Shown piece after piece: positions 1 through 12,049 of a stretch of 64,000 bases of DNA. Each line of letters begins with the position of its first letter. The first letter of the stretch is position 1. The notes beneath the pieces are model-generated. The model made no database searches. It was not told the DNA's origin and saw nothing but the letters and a program-made list of their open reading frames with translations. Origin of the DNA: Punica granatum (lineage: Eukaryota; Streptophyta; Magnoliopsida; Myrtales; Lythraceae). The DNA lies in NCBI RefSeq assembly GCF_007655135.1, contig NC_045128.1:28242811-28306810 (forward strand), written 5' to 3'. A program made the position numbers and the translations under genes.

Positions 1-8
1 TTTCCTGC

Positions 9-266
9 GAATTGATATAATATACCCCACAAATATGGTATTTTCCAGCTGGATTGATATATATGATTTTTCTACAAATGCTAATTAATTACTAAATAAG
101 ACCCCGTAAATTACCTTTTTTTTTTTTTTTTGGTGGGTGAGACAGGAATTGCCTTTTGTATAAGAGGGCCAGCTCATATTTGTATCTTTCGGACGCTGTG
201 AAGGACTCACCAATTTGCATGTTTTAAGTTGTTTGCCCCAATCTGTATTTACACTGAGAATTTCAA
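9..266. repeat. Dispersed duplicate, copy 1 (second copy at 8365-8619)
   Basis: This stretch is repeated almost base for base at 8365-8619 in the same orientation, including its poly-T run near 118-131. Neither copy has coding potential or terminal inverted repeats that I can see. It may be the edge of an unrecognised element or simply a template used in break repair at 8.1-8.7 kb. Its function is unknown. Confidence 0.8.
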
Positions 267-1176
267 TTTTTAAGGTTCGACCCACGATTTTACTTTGTAT
301 AAAGATGAAACCTTTTTTTTTTTTGGTACTGGAAAAAGTTGAAGGCTTTTTGTCACATTTTTTTTTTAAAAAAAAACCCAAATCTCTCCAAGTCAATTGT
401 ATTCAGAAGAAAGGTCAAAATGGGGTTTTCGTTTTCTATTTTCCATTCTCTTTTCGTTTAAATCCCTCTCCCCATTCTGCCCTTCCACCTCTCCTTCCCC
501 TTCCCCTTCCCCATCTATTCCTCCTCCGACCCTCAGCTGACGTTCTTGTTGGGGGCAAAACTGTCTTTTGATTGCTCCCACATAACCGGAAGCCCATGTT
601 GGTCGGTCGTTTTCATGTTTTCTTGAAACATGATAAACACGCGTAAATGTTCTTGCTTATTCTGTTTGTATATGTTAATTGCCCAGTCCTTTTTAAGCCA
701 AGCCTCCGGTGGAATATCCCAAGTTTGCTTCTTTTGGCTGTTTAGAATAAACCCATTCTGATGCTTTGCTGATTCCCCTGGCTGTCTTTATCGTTTTGGG
801 CAGCTGTTTTTTCCTTGCAAAAGGAGAGGCCTTGATAACCATAACAGAAGGTTGTTGGTCGGTGCCGTGTAGTCTTTGACTCAGAATCGGGCTGTCAATA
901 GCACGCAACATTGACAGCCCGATTTCCTTGAACAAAAGTCCGAGGAACCCTTCAGAGAATCAGGTCAGATTACACGTAAACGATTGTCACATGTGAATCA
1001 AAAAACCATTTTCAGTTGCTGAGTCGATCTTTATTCAACATCTGGCTCATTTGTGCAGGTGAATCAAACTCTGCATATTTCGGGTTTCTCCGGCTCAGTA
1101 CGGGTCCGTTATAGGTCTTAAGCATAATCTAGAGACAATTTGAGGGTTATCTGTAATCTGTCTATTCAACCCCAGA
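267..1176. other. 5' flank of the alpha/beta hydrolase gene
   Basis: I see no gene here. The stretch has long poly-T runs (about 310-370), a pyrimidine-rich tract at 480-535, and less AT-rich DNA from about 600 onward, which probably holds the promoter and 5' UTR of the gene starting at 1177. The open frames on either strand are short and match no family I know. Confidence 0.6.
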
Positions 1177-3144
1177 ATGGGTTCATTGTCCGGGATCATT
1201 CAACGTCCCCTTGTCGCAGCAGCTGCTGTTGCTGCGGCTTCTGTATCTGTCGACCTCCCTGATAGGTTCTCCCCTTCCAAGCCCGCTGATACTTGCTCCG
1301 GTTCTGGTCAGATCGTTTCATCTCCCTCCGCTTCCCTGAGCGACTTGCATTCCCCATTGGTCTCTCATATCTCTGCCTCAAAGCTCTCAAATTTGTCCTT
1401 TGTGAAGAAGATCCATGTCCCTGTCCCTGACATTAAGAAGTACGCTGTCCCCAGTCTAGGGGCAGACATTGCAAGGAGCCCTTTGAGCTCTTCTATCGTG
1501 CCAACCTCAGCTCTTCAGAATCTGTATCAGAGGGCTGATTTGGTGAATGCACCGAAGCCTAATGCATTTGTTATTAGCATTCCTACCTCTGCCTCAGGAT
1601 CAGAGGAGGTTCTTTACAAGTGGCACTTGCCTGATCCAAGTGCTACAGATGTCTCCAGAAATCCCTCCGATTGCTCATCTGCTAAATCGAGGACTGTTGT
1701 GGTGTTGTTGGGTTGGTTGGGAGCAAAGCAGAAGCACTTGAAACGATATGCTGAGTGGTACGCTTCAATGGGGTTCCATGCAATTACATTCACCTTCCCG
1801 ATGAGTGAGATTCTGAGTTACCAGGTTGGAGGCAAAGCGGAGCAAAATATCGAGCTGCTTGTGAACCATTTGGCTGATTGGTTAGAGGAGGAAATCGGGA
1901 AAAATCTTGTTTTCCACACTTTCAGCAACACCGGTTGGTTAACGTAAGTGGCCTCTCTTCTCATGTGTTTGTGTCTATTTCTGTAAGAATCTAACCTAAG
2001 CTGGACTAATTATGCCGTGGAACCTCACGACATGATCAAATTCCGTGACTGATATGATTTAGAGGAATATAATTGGCTTGTTGTATTTGTATTTAAAGCG
2101 TCTGACACTTTGCTGGGTTGGTCCTACAAATTTAGGTATGGAGCCATTTTGGAGAAATTTCAGAAGGAGAACCCTTCTCTAGTCGGAAACATCAGGGGTT
2201 GCATTGTAGATTCTGCTCCTGTAGCTGCCCCTGATCCTCAGGTAATTGACTCTTCAAGCATGTTTAATGATTTTAGTTACTACAAGATATATATATATTG
2301 TTTTATTTTTATGCCAGGCATCAATACTGTCTGGTATTATTGGCCTCCTAAGCTTTAGGTTCCATTTCCATTTTGTACCGTGCCAATAAAATGAGCACCA
2401 ATTACCAGAAACTCACATGCTGATAAATACATTACCTTGTTACAATAAAAGAACTTGAGATGCCCAGCCATATCTATTTTAAATTTCTCATTGCGGCATA
2501 CATGATAAAGAAGCTTATGGTAAATAAGTATGTACTTTGATTCACTTGGTATGCTCTATGGTTTTTATAACATTCGAATCTCTTTATCTAGGTGTGGGCT
2601 TCAGGTTTCTCAGCAGCTTTTCTGAAGAAACAGAGTGTGGCAACCAAGGGAATTACAAGTTCGACCGCATCTATCACAGAAGTAGCTTCGGTACCAAAAC
2701 CTGCAGTCACAGAGGCTGCTCTGCTATTAGTTCTCGAGAAGTTCTTTGAAGTAATCTTGAACCTCCCATCAGTTAACAAGTAAAATTTGCAATCCCTATC
2801 ATTTAATATACTTTTTACTCAATATAATCTTCTTTAGTTTCTTTGCTAACGTCGTGAAAAAAAAATACAGGAGGCTCTCTGACGTCCTTGATGTACTATC
2901 ATCACAACAGCCAAAATGCCCGCAACTGTACATATACAGCTCAGCAGACAGGGTGATTCCTGCGGGGTCTGTGGAGTCCTTCATCGAGGAGCAGCGAAGG
3001 ATCGGGCGCGAGGTCCGGGCCTGCAACTTCATCTCCACACCTCATGTCGATCACTTTAGAAACGACCCACAGCTATACACATCCCAGCTGACCCGTTTCT
3101 TGGAGGACTGTGTTTTAACTTGCTGCCGGAGCTCCTCATCCTGA
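1177..3144 (+). CDS. DUF829/TMEM53-type alpha/beta hydrolase, 4 exons, 444 aa
   Basis: Four exons join in frame with GT-AG introns: 1177-1943, 2136-2241, 2592-2779 and 2871-3144 (TGA stop), giving 444 residues. The first ~160 residues are Ser/Ala/Pro-rich and variable, and could include an organelle-targeting region. The hydrolase core follows. A GWLGAKQKHL strand-loop near residue 175 is typical of the family. The nucleophile region HTFSNTG puts Ser250 in place of the classical GxSxG elbow. DSAP follows at about 281. The presumed catalytic Asp is in SSADRVIP (Asp380), and the His in PHVDHFR (His412 or His415). This layout matches plant DUF829 proteins related to TMEM53. Their substrate is unknown, and some animal members sit in the nuclear envelope. 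The gene looks intact, and the ATG at 1177 is the first in frame after a leader. Family assignment is firm; function is not. Confidence 0.88.
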
Positions 3145-3894
3145 CAAGTTAAAAACGCAAGTCCATACAAGTGATTTTTGCGTAATCTGACAGAAACATC
3201 TCCATTAATTTGTAATTCTTTTCAAAACAAGTTACCAGATATAGATGATTTATTGTCTCTAGGAATTGTCATTGATCTGGGAAATGTAAAGATCAAATTG
3301 AACAGAAATTAGGATAAAGAGGATGAGATTTCTGACAGCATTTGTCAGTTATACTGTACATTCAAACATGGATGGGCATATCGGATGAAGGATTGTTTGG
3401 TCCCACATTGCTCCGTTATCTTGATAATGTTTGCCATACTTCGGTGTTGGTGATGTCCTGAATTCGTAGCTTTGCAGCCTCAGAACAACCGACTTATCTC
3501 GTATGGGCACATTGATGATAAGATAAACTTGCATGTGGAACTGGGTATCTTCGATATCTTCCTTATGGTAATTGCTCAATATGAAGGATTCTATTGTTGA
3601 TTTTGTTTGGGAATGCGTCTTTTGGTTCAATGGTCGATTTGGAGAGAACCTGAGAACTGCTTCCTCGTCTTTAAGTTTGTAATGTCTATATTGGCCTCAC
3701 AGCGCGGCCAGAATGACAATTCTGACATAATTAGAATTTTGTGTTATTTTTAATATTAAAACTTCTCATAAAAGTGCAAAGCCAAAACCTTGAAATAAAA
3801 TCCGACTTCAAGAAATTTATAACTACTTAATTGTTAAATGCCAAATCAGATTTTTCCATATATTTTTGGACGGCATTCTAACGGAAGGTCTGAT

Positions 3895-4080
3895 TTGATG
3901 TATACTTAATCTCTCAAAATTCAATGTGATGTAAAAAATTTCTTGAAGTCGGATTTGATGTACACTTAATCACTCAAGGTTCAATTTGATGTAAAAAATT
4001 TCTTGAAGTCGGATTTGATGTACACTTAATCACTCAAGGTTCAATTTGATGTAAAAAAATTTTTGAGATCAAATTTGATG
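3895..4080. repeat. 60-bp tandem repeat, three units
   Basis: Three consecutive units share an exact 60-base period. Units two and three are identical over most of their length, and units one and three have diverged. It is non-coding and looks like a recent local duplication. Confidence 0.9.
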
Positions 4081-4147
4081 TAACATGCATATCTGGAGGA
4101 CCAAATCATTAATTTATTCTTTAGCGGGTGACAGCTAATAACTTTGA

Positions 4148-4330
4148 AGAAAACCTGCAAAGAGAGGTATGCATTTTTTCTGATTATAAAAGAGACACAT
4201 AGAACTAGTATAATAAAATAGAAATTATAATAGTTGAATTAAACCTGCAAAGAGAAATGTATGCATTTTTCTCCTGATTATAAAGAGATTTATAGAACTA
4301 ATATAATAAAATAAAAATTATAACAGTTAA
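4148..4330. repeat. ~90-bp tandem duplication, two units
   Basis: Two adjacent copies of about 90 bases each start at the phrase AAACCTGCAAAGAGA (near 4153 and 4243) and run through a shared AT-rich tail ending in AAATTATAA. There are small indels between copies and no coding content. Confidence 0.8.
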
Positions 4331-5766
4331 TAAAGATGTACAAACAGTCACAAAATGAACATCAAATATAGAATATCTTTGTTACCAAGAATGTATGCTT
4401 TTACGCTTGCAATTTGTATTCAATAAGATGGTCAAATTTATTCTTTTCATTTTTTATTCAATTTCACCTTTTACATCACGAAAAGTTTTATTTGGTCATT
4501 CCGTCAATTAATAGTAATACCTCACTTGGTGGCACAGGTATGTTATTATGTTTCGATTTTAAAGTTTCTTTAAATTTTCAATTTCAATAAAAAAAATTTG
4601 AAAAATATAAAAAAATAAGAGCCAAAACAATCCCAAAGCGAAGGGGCAAGAGTGGGGCCGATGATGGCCTGCCGTCGGCCACCATACATGCCACCGGCAA
4701 CCTTGCCAATTGGTGGTGGCGGCTCAAAGGCGAGCCACTCGCCCCATCTATCCTTCCTCTCTCTCCGGAGAAAGAGATCGAAAAAGGGCTCGTCCCCGGC
4801 TATCTCTCCGCTTCTTCCCTCCGTGGTGTTGAATTGTTTTTCTTTGTTAAATTATAGACTTTTTATTTGTTATAAATATATTTAAAAGACACGTAAGAAA
4901 TGTACATATGGCACCAAGTTTTGCTACCACATTAGCGATATTAAACAATTCATTGGCAATATTGAACAATTCAATTTATTAAAAGTCTAAATAAGACATT
5001 TATCGTTATGTGAAAGATGATAATTAAAAAATGACAAGGGTAAAATTGAACATCTTATAAAACGTAAAGAACCAAATTAAACGTAAACAACCAAATGTAT
5101 ACTTATTCCAAAAGATGATATTAAGAAAATGAAAATGATAAAATTGAACATCTTATTAAACGCAAGAACCAAATGTAAACTCATCCATGTAAACTCATCC
5201 TAATTGTAAATGAGTATATATTTCTAGAACTCGTTTCTCTCCCAACATTTTACTATAATTTACACTTACATCTACATGTTTCATCATATTAGCTTTTCCA
5301 AAATGTACTTGAGCAAAGTAGCAAAGTATTAATTCATATTCATAGAAGTTATTAGTTCTAGCGCGTAGTTATTCTTTTAAAAAATGGTTTTTACTATTCT
5401 TTTCTTAATTTTATTTGATTAATGCCTTGCTTAAATAATGTATCACATGTATAATACAGCAAAGATAAAAAAGGGACCAAGACCCTCCCTTGTCTTTTAT
5501 AATATTATTGGATATAAATAAAACAATAGAATTATAATAGTAATAGTTATTAATAAAACAATAGAATTGCTCTGCTCTACCGAAGGGGGAAAAAAACGAA
5601 GCAACAGAATTGCCGTTGAAAATGAAATTTAGAATTTGCCAGACACCTAATAATTAATAATCTCCTAAAACTAAATAAATAAGCTGGACATAATTAAGGA
5701 ATAAAATCCCTAATTCATTACTTTTTATTACTTTCTCCTAAAACAAAACTTCCCTATTTGTTAAAT

Positions 5767-7642
5767 TCAAGCCCACTTTGCCATCAATGACATGCCTCCA
5801 GCACCCAACAGAAGAGCACCATAACCAAAGACTTGCAACTTCATGCTCCCTTGCAATTTCGGCCCCATAAAATCCAATGCTATTAGATCCACCAAGGCCA
5901 TGTAGTTCAGTAGCCCGGCTGAGCACGCGTTCAGCAGGCCCACCACAATCAGGGCAGTCGGGCTGCTCTCACTGTACACGTTTGACAGGCCGATCCCGAG
6001 CACGATCCCCAGAGGAGTGGTGATTGAGAAGAAGAACACCATGATCGCCTTCACTTTCAGTCCGAACTCCCCCTATATGTACAAAAGGAGCAATTGGATG
6101 TTATATAGTTAATCAAATCGATCATATATATTTATATAGCATAGCATCGATCGAGGACGGGCAGTTCGTGGTGAGCTTGTACCTGGAGGATGCAGCCGCC
6201 GAGGCCCATCCCTTCGAAGAGCTGATGAAAGCAAAGAGCAGCCACGAGCGACTTGATGGTGCAAGCATTGTCCGAGGCCCCCATTGAGAGTCCTATCACC
6301 ACTGAGTGCACCACTATTCCCAGCTCTAAAACCTATATCCATCAATAAAGATTGCTCTAAGAATTTAAATATATATAGCATGGTGAAATAGGTGCGAGTA
6401 TAGGGCTACCGGCCCCAATTCACCCAAAAAAAAAAGTCCGAGTATATATAAATAAATGTATACTATAAACAAAAAATATTACATTTATAATTTTCTACCT
6501 GAAAACTCAATTAGTACTTAAGACTGAACCCAAGTTTGTGAATTACTATTATTTTCGATGGAAACGTATTTTCAATGTATTCTGAACTTCTGCACTGCAC
6601 ATAAAGTTAAATTAGCTTACTAACGGTGTTATGCATATAGATGTCGACCACTGGACAACAAGTAAAGTCAATTTTCTATTAGTAGATTTCGACCTCTGCA
6701 AGGTCAATTTACTAATAAAGCTACTAATCAAATGCTTTTAGAGAATTTCGAACTACCTACAAGTAGATAAAGTCAGATCACTCGAACAGTGCAGTTGCAT
6801 TAGGCCCAGGGCCCTAGCTGATTTATGTTTAATTTGGTTTGTATATATAAGTTATATATAAGAAATATGACTTCCTAAATGATTACATATATATATATAT
6901 ATATATATGTTGATGGAATAAGATCAATGGGTTCTATCGATTCAACCTGAGCTACAACTCTGTGCCTCAGAAGCTGAGATTCCCCATCGCCAAGATGATC
7001 TTCTCCAGGACCGCCATGAACATGCTCTAGCCCGTTCCCCCTGCCGTCCTCGGCTGCCACAACCCCATCCTTTGCCTGACCACTGACTCTGGTACCGCTG
7101 CCGCTCGTCCTCGCCCTGAGCTTCCGGTAGTAAGACATGGCAAAAGAATCCACCATCTGGGTGGCAACGGCCGAGAGCATCGCGATGAAGGTGGTGAACG
7201 GGAACTTAGCCCAGGGATCCGCGGGCAGGCAGTCGGAGTTGAGGTACTCGAACGAGTCAGGGAGGACATGCATGTAACCTGTGGCGAGGATCACACCCGA
7301 CGCGAAAGCCTTCACGATCACGAACGGGTTACTGTTGGGCTTGAGGGCCGGAACGGACCGGGTGAACATCGGGAGGCACACCCCGAGCATGCTCGCAGCG
7401 AGGATTGACACGATAGCGATGACCTTCAGCTTCATGGCCTCGGGCCCATTCCTGCACCGCCCTAGGGAAGACGACGGGTCGTCCGCCCCGCAGCCACCCT
7501 TGCTCTTACTGATCTCCTCGTTCGCGGAGACCACTTGCAAAGAGATCAAAAAGAGGAGGAGGAGTAGAAGGGTGGTGGTCAGAGGAGGGGCCCGGCCGCA
7601 GTGGCGGCGGCACTGTTCGCCGGTGGAGAGTAGTGGGGCCAT
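5767..7642 (-). CDS. ZIP-family zinc/iron transporter, 3 exons, 383 aa
   Basis: On the minus strand three exons join exactly in frame: 7642-6947, 6332-6183 and 6072-5767 (TGA), giving 383 residues. Residues 21-40 form a hydrophobic signal peptide, followed by the Cys-containing luminal stretch typical of plant ZIPs. Eight membrane segments can be placed near 73-93, 107-128, 147-171, 233-253, 263-281, 288-311, 320-345 and 361-383. Segment 4 carries the signature [14 protein letters not shown] (His241) and segment 5 carries HQLFEG (His268, Glu272), the residues that form the binuclear metal site in this family. The variable loop between segments 3 and 4 has only a weak His cluster ([11 protein letters not shown], about 206-216). 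ZIPs import Zn, Fe or Mn into the cytosol, usually at the plasma membrane. The exact metal and the ZIP number cannot be told from sequence. The gene is intact. Confidence 0.95.
6888..6909. repeat. (AT)n microsatellite in ZIP intron 1
   Basis: A pure AT dinucleotide run lies just past the first splice donor of the ZIP gene (donor at 6946-6945 on the minus strand). It is likely variable in length between individuals. Confidence 0.9.
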
Positions 7643-7686
7643 TAATTCTTTTGGGGGCCTGAGGGAGGACTTGACCGGGCTATAGG

Positions 7687-7688
<2 letters not shown>

Positions 7689-7721
<33 letters not shown>
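7689..7721. repeat. (GA)n tract in the ZIP 5' UTR/promoter
   Basis: An uninterrupted AG run of about 33 bases lies 47 bases upstream of the ZIP start codon. On the transcribed strand it reads as a CT-rich leader, which is common in plant 5' UTRs. GAGA-binding factors recognise such tracts, but binding here is only inferred. Confidence 0.85.
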
Positions 7722-7723
<2 letters not shown>

Positions 7724-8101
7724 TGGGAATCGATTTGGCTGGTGGCCAATCAGATTGTTATATAACGGCCGCTACGATCTTGATGAAATGTCTGATTTGC
7801 CCCCGGGGTGACTAGCGAGCAGGATGTTTTACCCTCGGGTAAGATGTAAATATTTGGAAATGCAGGAGTGAACTTGGAGTGGAGCGTGCATGTGGTGGCG
7901 TGTGGTGCTAAAGGACAGGCGTGTGCAGTAGTATGGCCCACAGTTGGTTTTGACTGTTACGGAGTGCATGGCGTCAGCCAGCCATAGGAGTGACTTGACT
8001 CTGCATGCATGCATGGCATTTGATTTACCTTCTTTTGCTTTTTGGGGAGAAATTAATCCTCGTAAGAATCGCATTGCCACGTGGTTGAAACATGAAATCT
8101 C
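7722..8101. other. ZIP gene upstream region
   Basis: This is the presumed promoter region of the minus-strand ZIP gene. The short frames seen here match no known family. I could not point to a convincing TATA box or zinc-response element. Confidence 0.5.
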
Positions 8102-8750
8102 ATTGTAACACGCGGCATTCTTCCAGCTTTTTCTCTCTCAAGAAAAGAAAAAAAAATAGTATATTAATGCAAAGAAAGGAGGTATATCGAGTATGGAACA
8201 CATTTTCACTTAGGAATGTAGATAGATAAATTTACAACAAATATGCCTCGCCCAAACTAAAATACACCGAAGATGGCCTGACTACTGGAAGAGTGATGGG
8301 CTGGACAGTGAAGCAAACCTCCGAACCTCAAGTTTTCACATTTTCACTTAGGTATATCACTTTGGAATTGATATAATATACCCCAAAATATGGTATTTTT
8401 CCAGCTGGATTGATATATATGATTTTTCTACAAATGCGAATTAATTACTAAATAAGACCCCGTAAATTACCTTTTTTTTTTTTGGGTGGGTGAGACGGGA
8501 ATTGCCTTTTGTATAAGAGGGCCAGCTCATACTTTTATCTTTCGGACGCTGTGAAGGACTTACCAATTTGCATGTTTTGAGTTGTTTGCCCCAATCTGTA
8601 TTTACACTGAGAATTTCAAATTGTAACACGCGGCATTCTTCCAGCTTTTTCTCTCTCAAGAAAAGAAAAAAAATAGTATATTAATGCAAAGAAAGGAGGT
8701 ATATCGAGTATGGAACACATTTTCACTTAGGAATGTAGATAGATAAATTT
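8102..8750. repeat. Insertion flanked by a 132-bp direct repeat
   Basis: A 132-base sequence at 8102-8233 is repeated at 8620-8750 with one base fewer in its poly-A. Between the two lie a 131-base filler (8234-8364) and a copy of window positions 9-266 (8365-8619). The filler ends with another short reuse of the phrase ACATTTTCACTTAGG. The nested arrangement looks like template switching during break repair rather than a classical transposon, because the flanking duplication is far too long to be a target-site duplication. Confidence 0.85.
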
Positions 8751-8868
8751 GATTTTTCGTCAGTTCGGACCGTATATTTTTATTTTTTCAGTCATAAAAT
8801 GGACTACAACTATAATGAAATAAAAATATAAATTAATAATAGTTAGTAAAATGATACTAGTAGTCTCG

Positions 8869-9236
8869 TCATGAAATCGAATTTACAATCTTTTAATTCA
8901 AAAGTGAGCATTTGCGCTTATTATATGGCACCTTTTTTCTCATTGTGAACCTTTATTTAAAATTTCATTTCCTTTTATTAGGGGCGGGCATAGTTTGGTG
9001 CTGTTTTGAATATCATTCTAAACCGTGATTGCAAAAATGATTCGATTCTCATCATGAGAATCGAATTTACAATGTTTTTAATTTAAAGGTGAGGACGTGC
9101 ACTATTCTATGACACCTTTTTTTGCATTTTGAACCTTTATTAAAAATTTAATTTCCTTTTATTAGGGGCGGGCTTACTTTGGTGCTGTTTTGAACATATA
9201 AACCCTGATTGCAAAATTGATTCGGTTCTATTCCGA
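8869..9236. repeat. ~183-bp tandem duplication, two diverged units
   Basis: Unit one begins at about 8869 and unit two at about 9052. Both run through the same landmarks in order: TCGAATTTACAAT, GAACCTTTATT, TTTCCTTTTATTAGGGGCGGGC and TGGTGCTGTTTTGAA. They have diverged by substitutions and small indels. The stretch is non-coding and may be part of an old unclassified repeat. Confidence 0.8.
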
Positions 9237-9343
9237 GGATAACTCCAAATCATAACCAATTTATGAAAAAAAAAAACACCAACAAAATATAACCAATTTT
9301 CTGATTCAATTAATTGGTTAATTATATTTAAAAATCCGTTTTT

Positions 9344-9412
9344 AAGCCTTATAGATGGATTAGAGACGGGCTCCGAGGTGAAATTCCCGTCTCTAATCCG
9401 GCTATAAGCCTT
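9344..9412. repeat. Large hairpin with a GAGACGG core
   Basis: Arms 9344-9370 and 9386-9412 are near-perfect inverted repeats around a 15-base loop. The inner arms read TTAGAGACGGG and CCCGTCTCTAA. Repeats built on GAGACGG/CCGTCTC are common in the subterminal regions of plant CACTA and related DNA transposons, so this may be a relic of one. No terminal sequence or transposase is visible. Related GAGACGG phrases follow at about 9425 and beyond. Confidence 0.65.
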
Positions 9413-10893
9413 AAAGATGGATTTGAGACGGCCTCTGTTTGTCGTCAAAATATTTCATAGACGGATATTCCATCTCAATTCCGTTTGTATTTGAAGAAAG
9501 CAAAAAAAGAAAAATGCTAAAAAATTATAAAAACCCACCTCCAATACAACAAATCCAATATGCAATCCAAATATACAAAGACTTTCAGACGCGTTAATCC
9601 AAAGTGCAAACATAAGTTCAACAAATATAATAATATATAGTCCGATCGAATTTCAGCAAACAAAATGTAAATAGTTAATTGAAAGAAACGACTAGGTCTT
9701 ATCTGCTTCATCATCGAAGCAATTGCTAACTCCATCGCCGGAGGAGGAGGAATCCACGTCCTCATTACCGTCGGGATCGCTCCATCTTCTTCCTGCCACC
9801 TATTCATTATTTATATTAATGCATTGATTTTTTGCTCGTTCGATGCACGGGTTATTAGTTGGAGTGGTTATTTATAGATGAATTTTTAGAAAATTTTGAC
9901 ATCACAAATTGAAATGTCAAATAAGTTTTATATATTCGAATATTTATTATAATTTATATAAACATGTAATAATTTTTTCTTCTAATTTGTATAAATTTCT
10001 GTGGTAAGTCGGACTTGCGATAGTAGAATATATATCAAAGATATATCAAAAGTTCTTAATTAAGAAATTCATATAACATATACATCATTGCAATAATAAT
10101 TTAATTTCTAAGTAATTAAATCAAAATTTGAATATTTTAATTTACAATTTATATTAACATTTAAAAAATTTACTTTTGTATTGTATAAATTTTAATGTGG
10201 AAAATTGAGACTTGTAATAGAAGAATATATATCAAATATATATATATCATTTTTCAATAAGAAATTCGTGTAATATGCAACATCGCAATTATTATTTTAA
10301 TTTGTGAGCCAATTAGTTCAGAATTTAAATACTTTTAGATAAAATCATTAATTTTAGTTTATGAAAGAATAATACTCTTAGAGCTTATCAAAATTTTTTA
10401 ATTTCATTATTTGTTTGTGCTTTATTGTAGCTAATATTCCATACCTCCAGATCTTCAAGGAGTATTTGTCTGTTCTATATTAATTTTTATAAATTTGAAC
10501 GTTGTCACATAAAAATAATCCAATCTCTTGGATGAGTGATATGCTTAATTAAGCATTTATAAGATTAGCTATAATTCTTTAAATTTATTAGATTAATTTT
10601 AAATTTATATAAACGATTATTTATTTTCTTAAAATAATGAAAATATTTATTTGTTTACGATATTCCAATAATTGATTGAAATATTCCTTCATATTTCTTT
10701 CATATTTTCTTTATATCTATATATTGTTATTAATTAGAATATTAACTATTATCATTTATTTTGTATATGGTACATTAACATAGGAATTAGTAATGGTTTA
10801 CCATGTTACCTCCATTTATTAGGGTGTTGTTAGGTTTATAACACAGGAATTAGTAATTGTTTATCATTTTGCCACTATTTGTTACGGTGTTGT

Positions 10894-10931
<38 letters not shown>

Positions 10932-12049
10932 ATAATAATAATTATCGTTGTGATTTGAAGATATTAATTTATTTGACATTTATTATCATACCCCTATTTG
11001 TTAGGGTGGATACAACTTTATAGATATATTTAATTACAATAATTGTCATTATTATTCAACAGTAATAATTAATATTACTCAATTTAAATATAATATGCTA
11101 ACTAGCCTACCAACTGTGTGTTGCACGGGTTTATGATATACTCAATTTATTCAAATTTGTATTAATATACTTTAAAAGAAGGATATTATAATTGAAGCAT
11201 TGCTTTTTGATAAATTTGTATTGTTTGGTAATGTTAATGAAAATTTAAAATTATATGAATAATTTAAGTTTATAAAATTAATGTATGGAAAACACAATTT
11301 GAAAATATTGCTTTTATTTTTTTACCAAGTTTCTAATGAACAGACAATACTTTCAACTAGAAATCAAACATGTTGGTATAACTAAACCAATTATAATATA
11401 AATTATTTCATTTAATTTTTTAAATTTATATCACAAATAAATAAATAAAACATAGATATACGTAATAAACTATTTTGAAATTAATCTCTTGCTATCAATT
11501 TTTACATTTTAATAATATTTATAGATATGTAATTTTCATAAAACCATAGATACCTACATGAAATTATGACGAAAATTACTACTGATATTCAAATAATCTT
11601 TCATATGTAACTTAGATACTAAAATTATTAATTTTTTTTACATTTTATTTAAGAAAATTGAAGGCAAAATTAATAAATTACAACATATATGAATTTCTTC
11701 ATTATCTCATTATTGATGCGAAAACTATATATACTTAAATTGATATAATATTTAACCTATATACAAAGTCTCTCTAAACTATTTTAGACCGTCAAATTCT
11801 ATATAAAAACATATATATATATTTGGCGAATAAAAAGATCGAGGATATTTTTATTATAAATAATTTTGTAGATGATAAAATTTAAATTGATTAACTTTCT
11901 ATAGAAATTATTTATATTTTTTTGTTTAATACATGTATAATTAATGTACTAATTCTACTTTATATTATTTCGTTGGAAGGGATGTCACATTGAACCAACA
12001 CTCCCAATACATCTTGCATACATATAGTATCAAAAAATTAAAGAAGATT
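9413..12049. other. AT-rich non-coding DNA with repeat debris
   Basis: This is very AT-rich, with a pure AT run near 10897-10929. Phrases such as TTATTAGGGTGTTGT recur in degraded form (10818, 10870, 11001), and GTTGCACGGGTTTA-like phrases occur at about 9850 and 11120. These suggest decayed transposon sequence that I cannot classify. I see no gene. Confidence 0.55.

Larger units (their letters stand above)
3145..5766. other. Intergenic DNA between hydrolase and ZIP genes
   Basis: This holds the 3' flank of the hydrolase gene, then AT-rich non-coding DNA. Two local tandem duplications are listed separately (3895-4080 and about 4148-4330). A looser duplicated phrase around the words AAATTGAACATCTTAT occurs near 5043 and 5140. 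A GC-richer patch at 4630-4830 has a short open frame of low-complexity composition, which I do not believe codes. It borders the 3' ends of two convergent genes, so no promoter is expected. Confidence 0.6.

Noticed and set aside
693..935. 80-residue minus-strand frame upstream of the hydrolase gene
   Set aside because: No recognisable family and it overlaps the probable promoter and leader region.
4652..4885. 77-residue frame in a GC-richer patch
   Set aside because: Low-complexity and unsupported by any neighbour or motif; it ends in AT-rich spacer sequence.
6640..6650. ATGTCGACCA, close to the plant zinc-deficiency response element RTGTCGACAY
   Set aside because: It differs from the consensus at one base and lies in intron 1 of the ZIP gene, not in its promoter.
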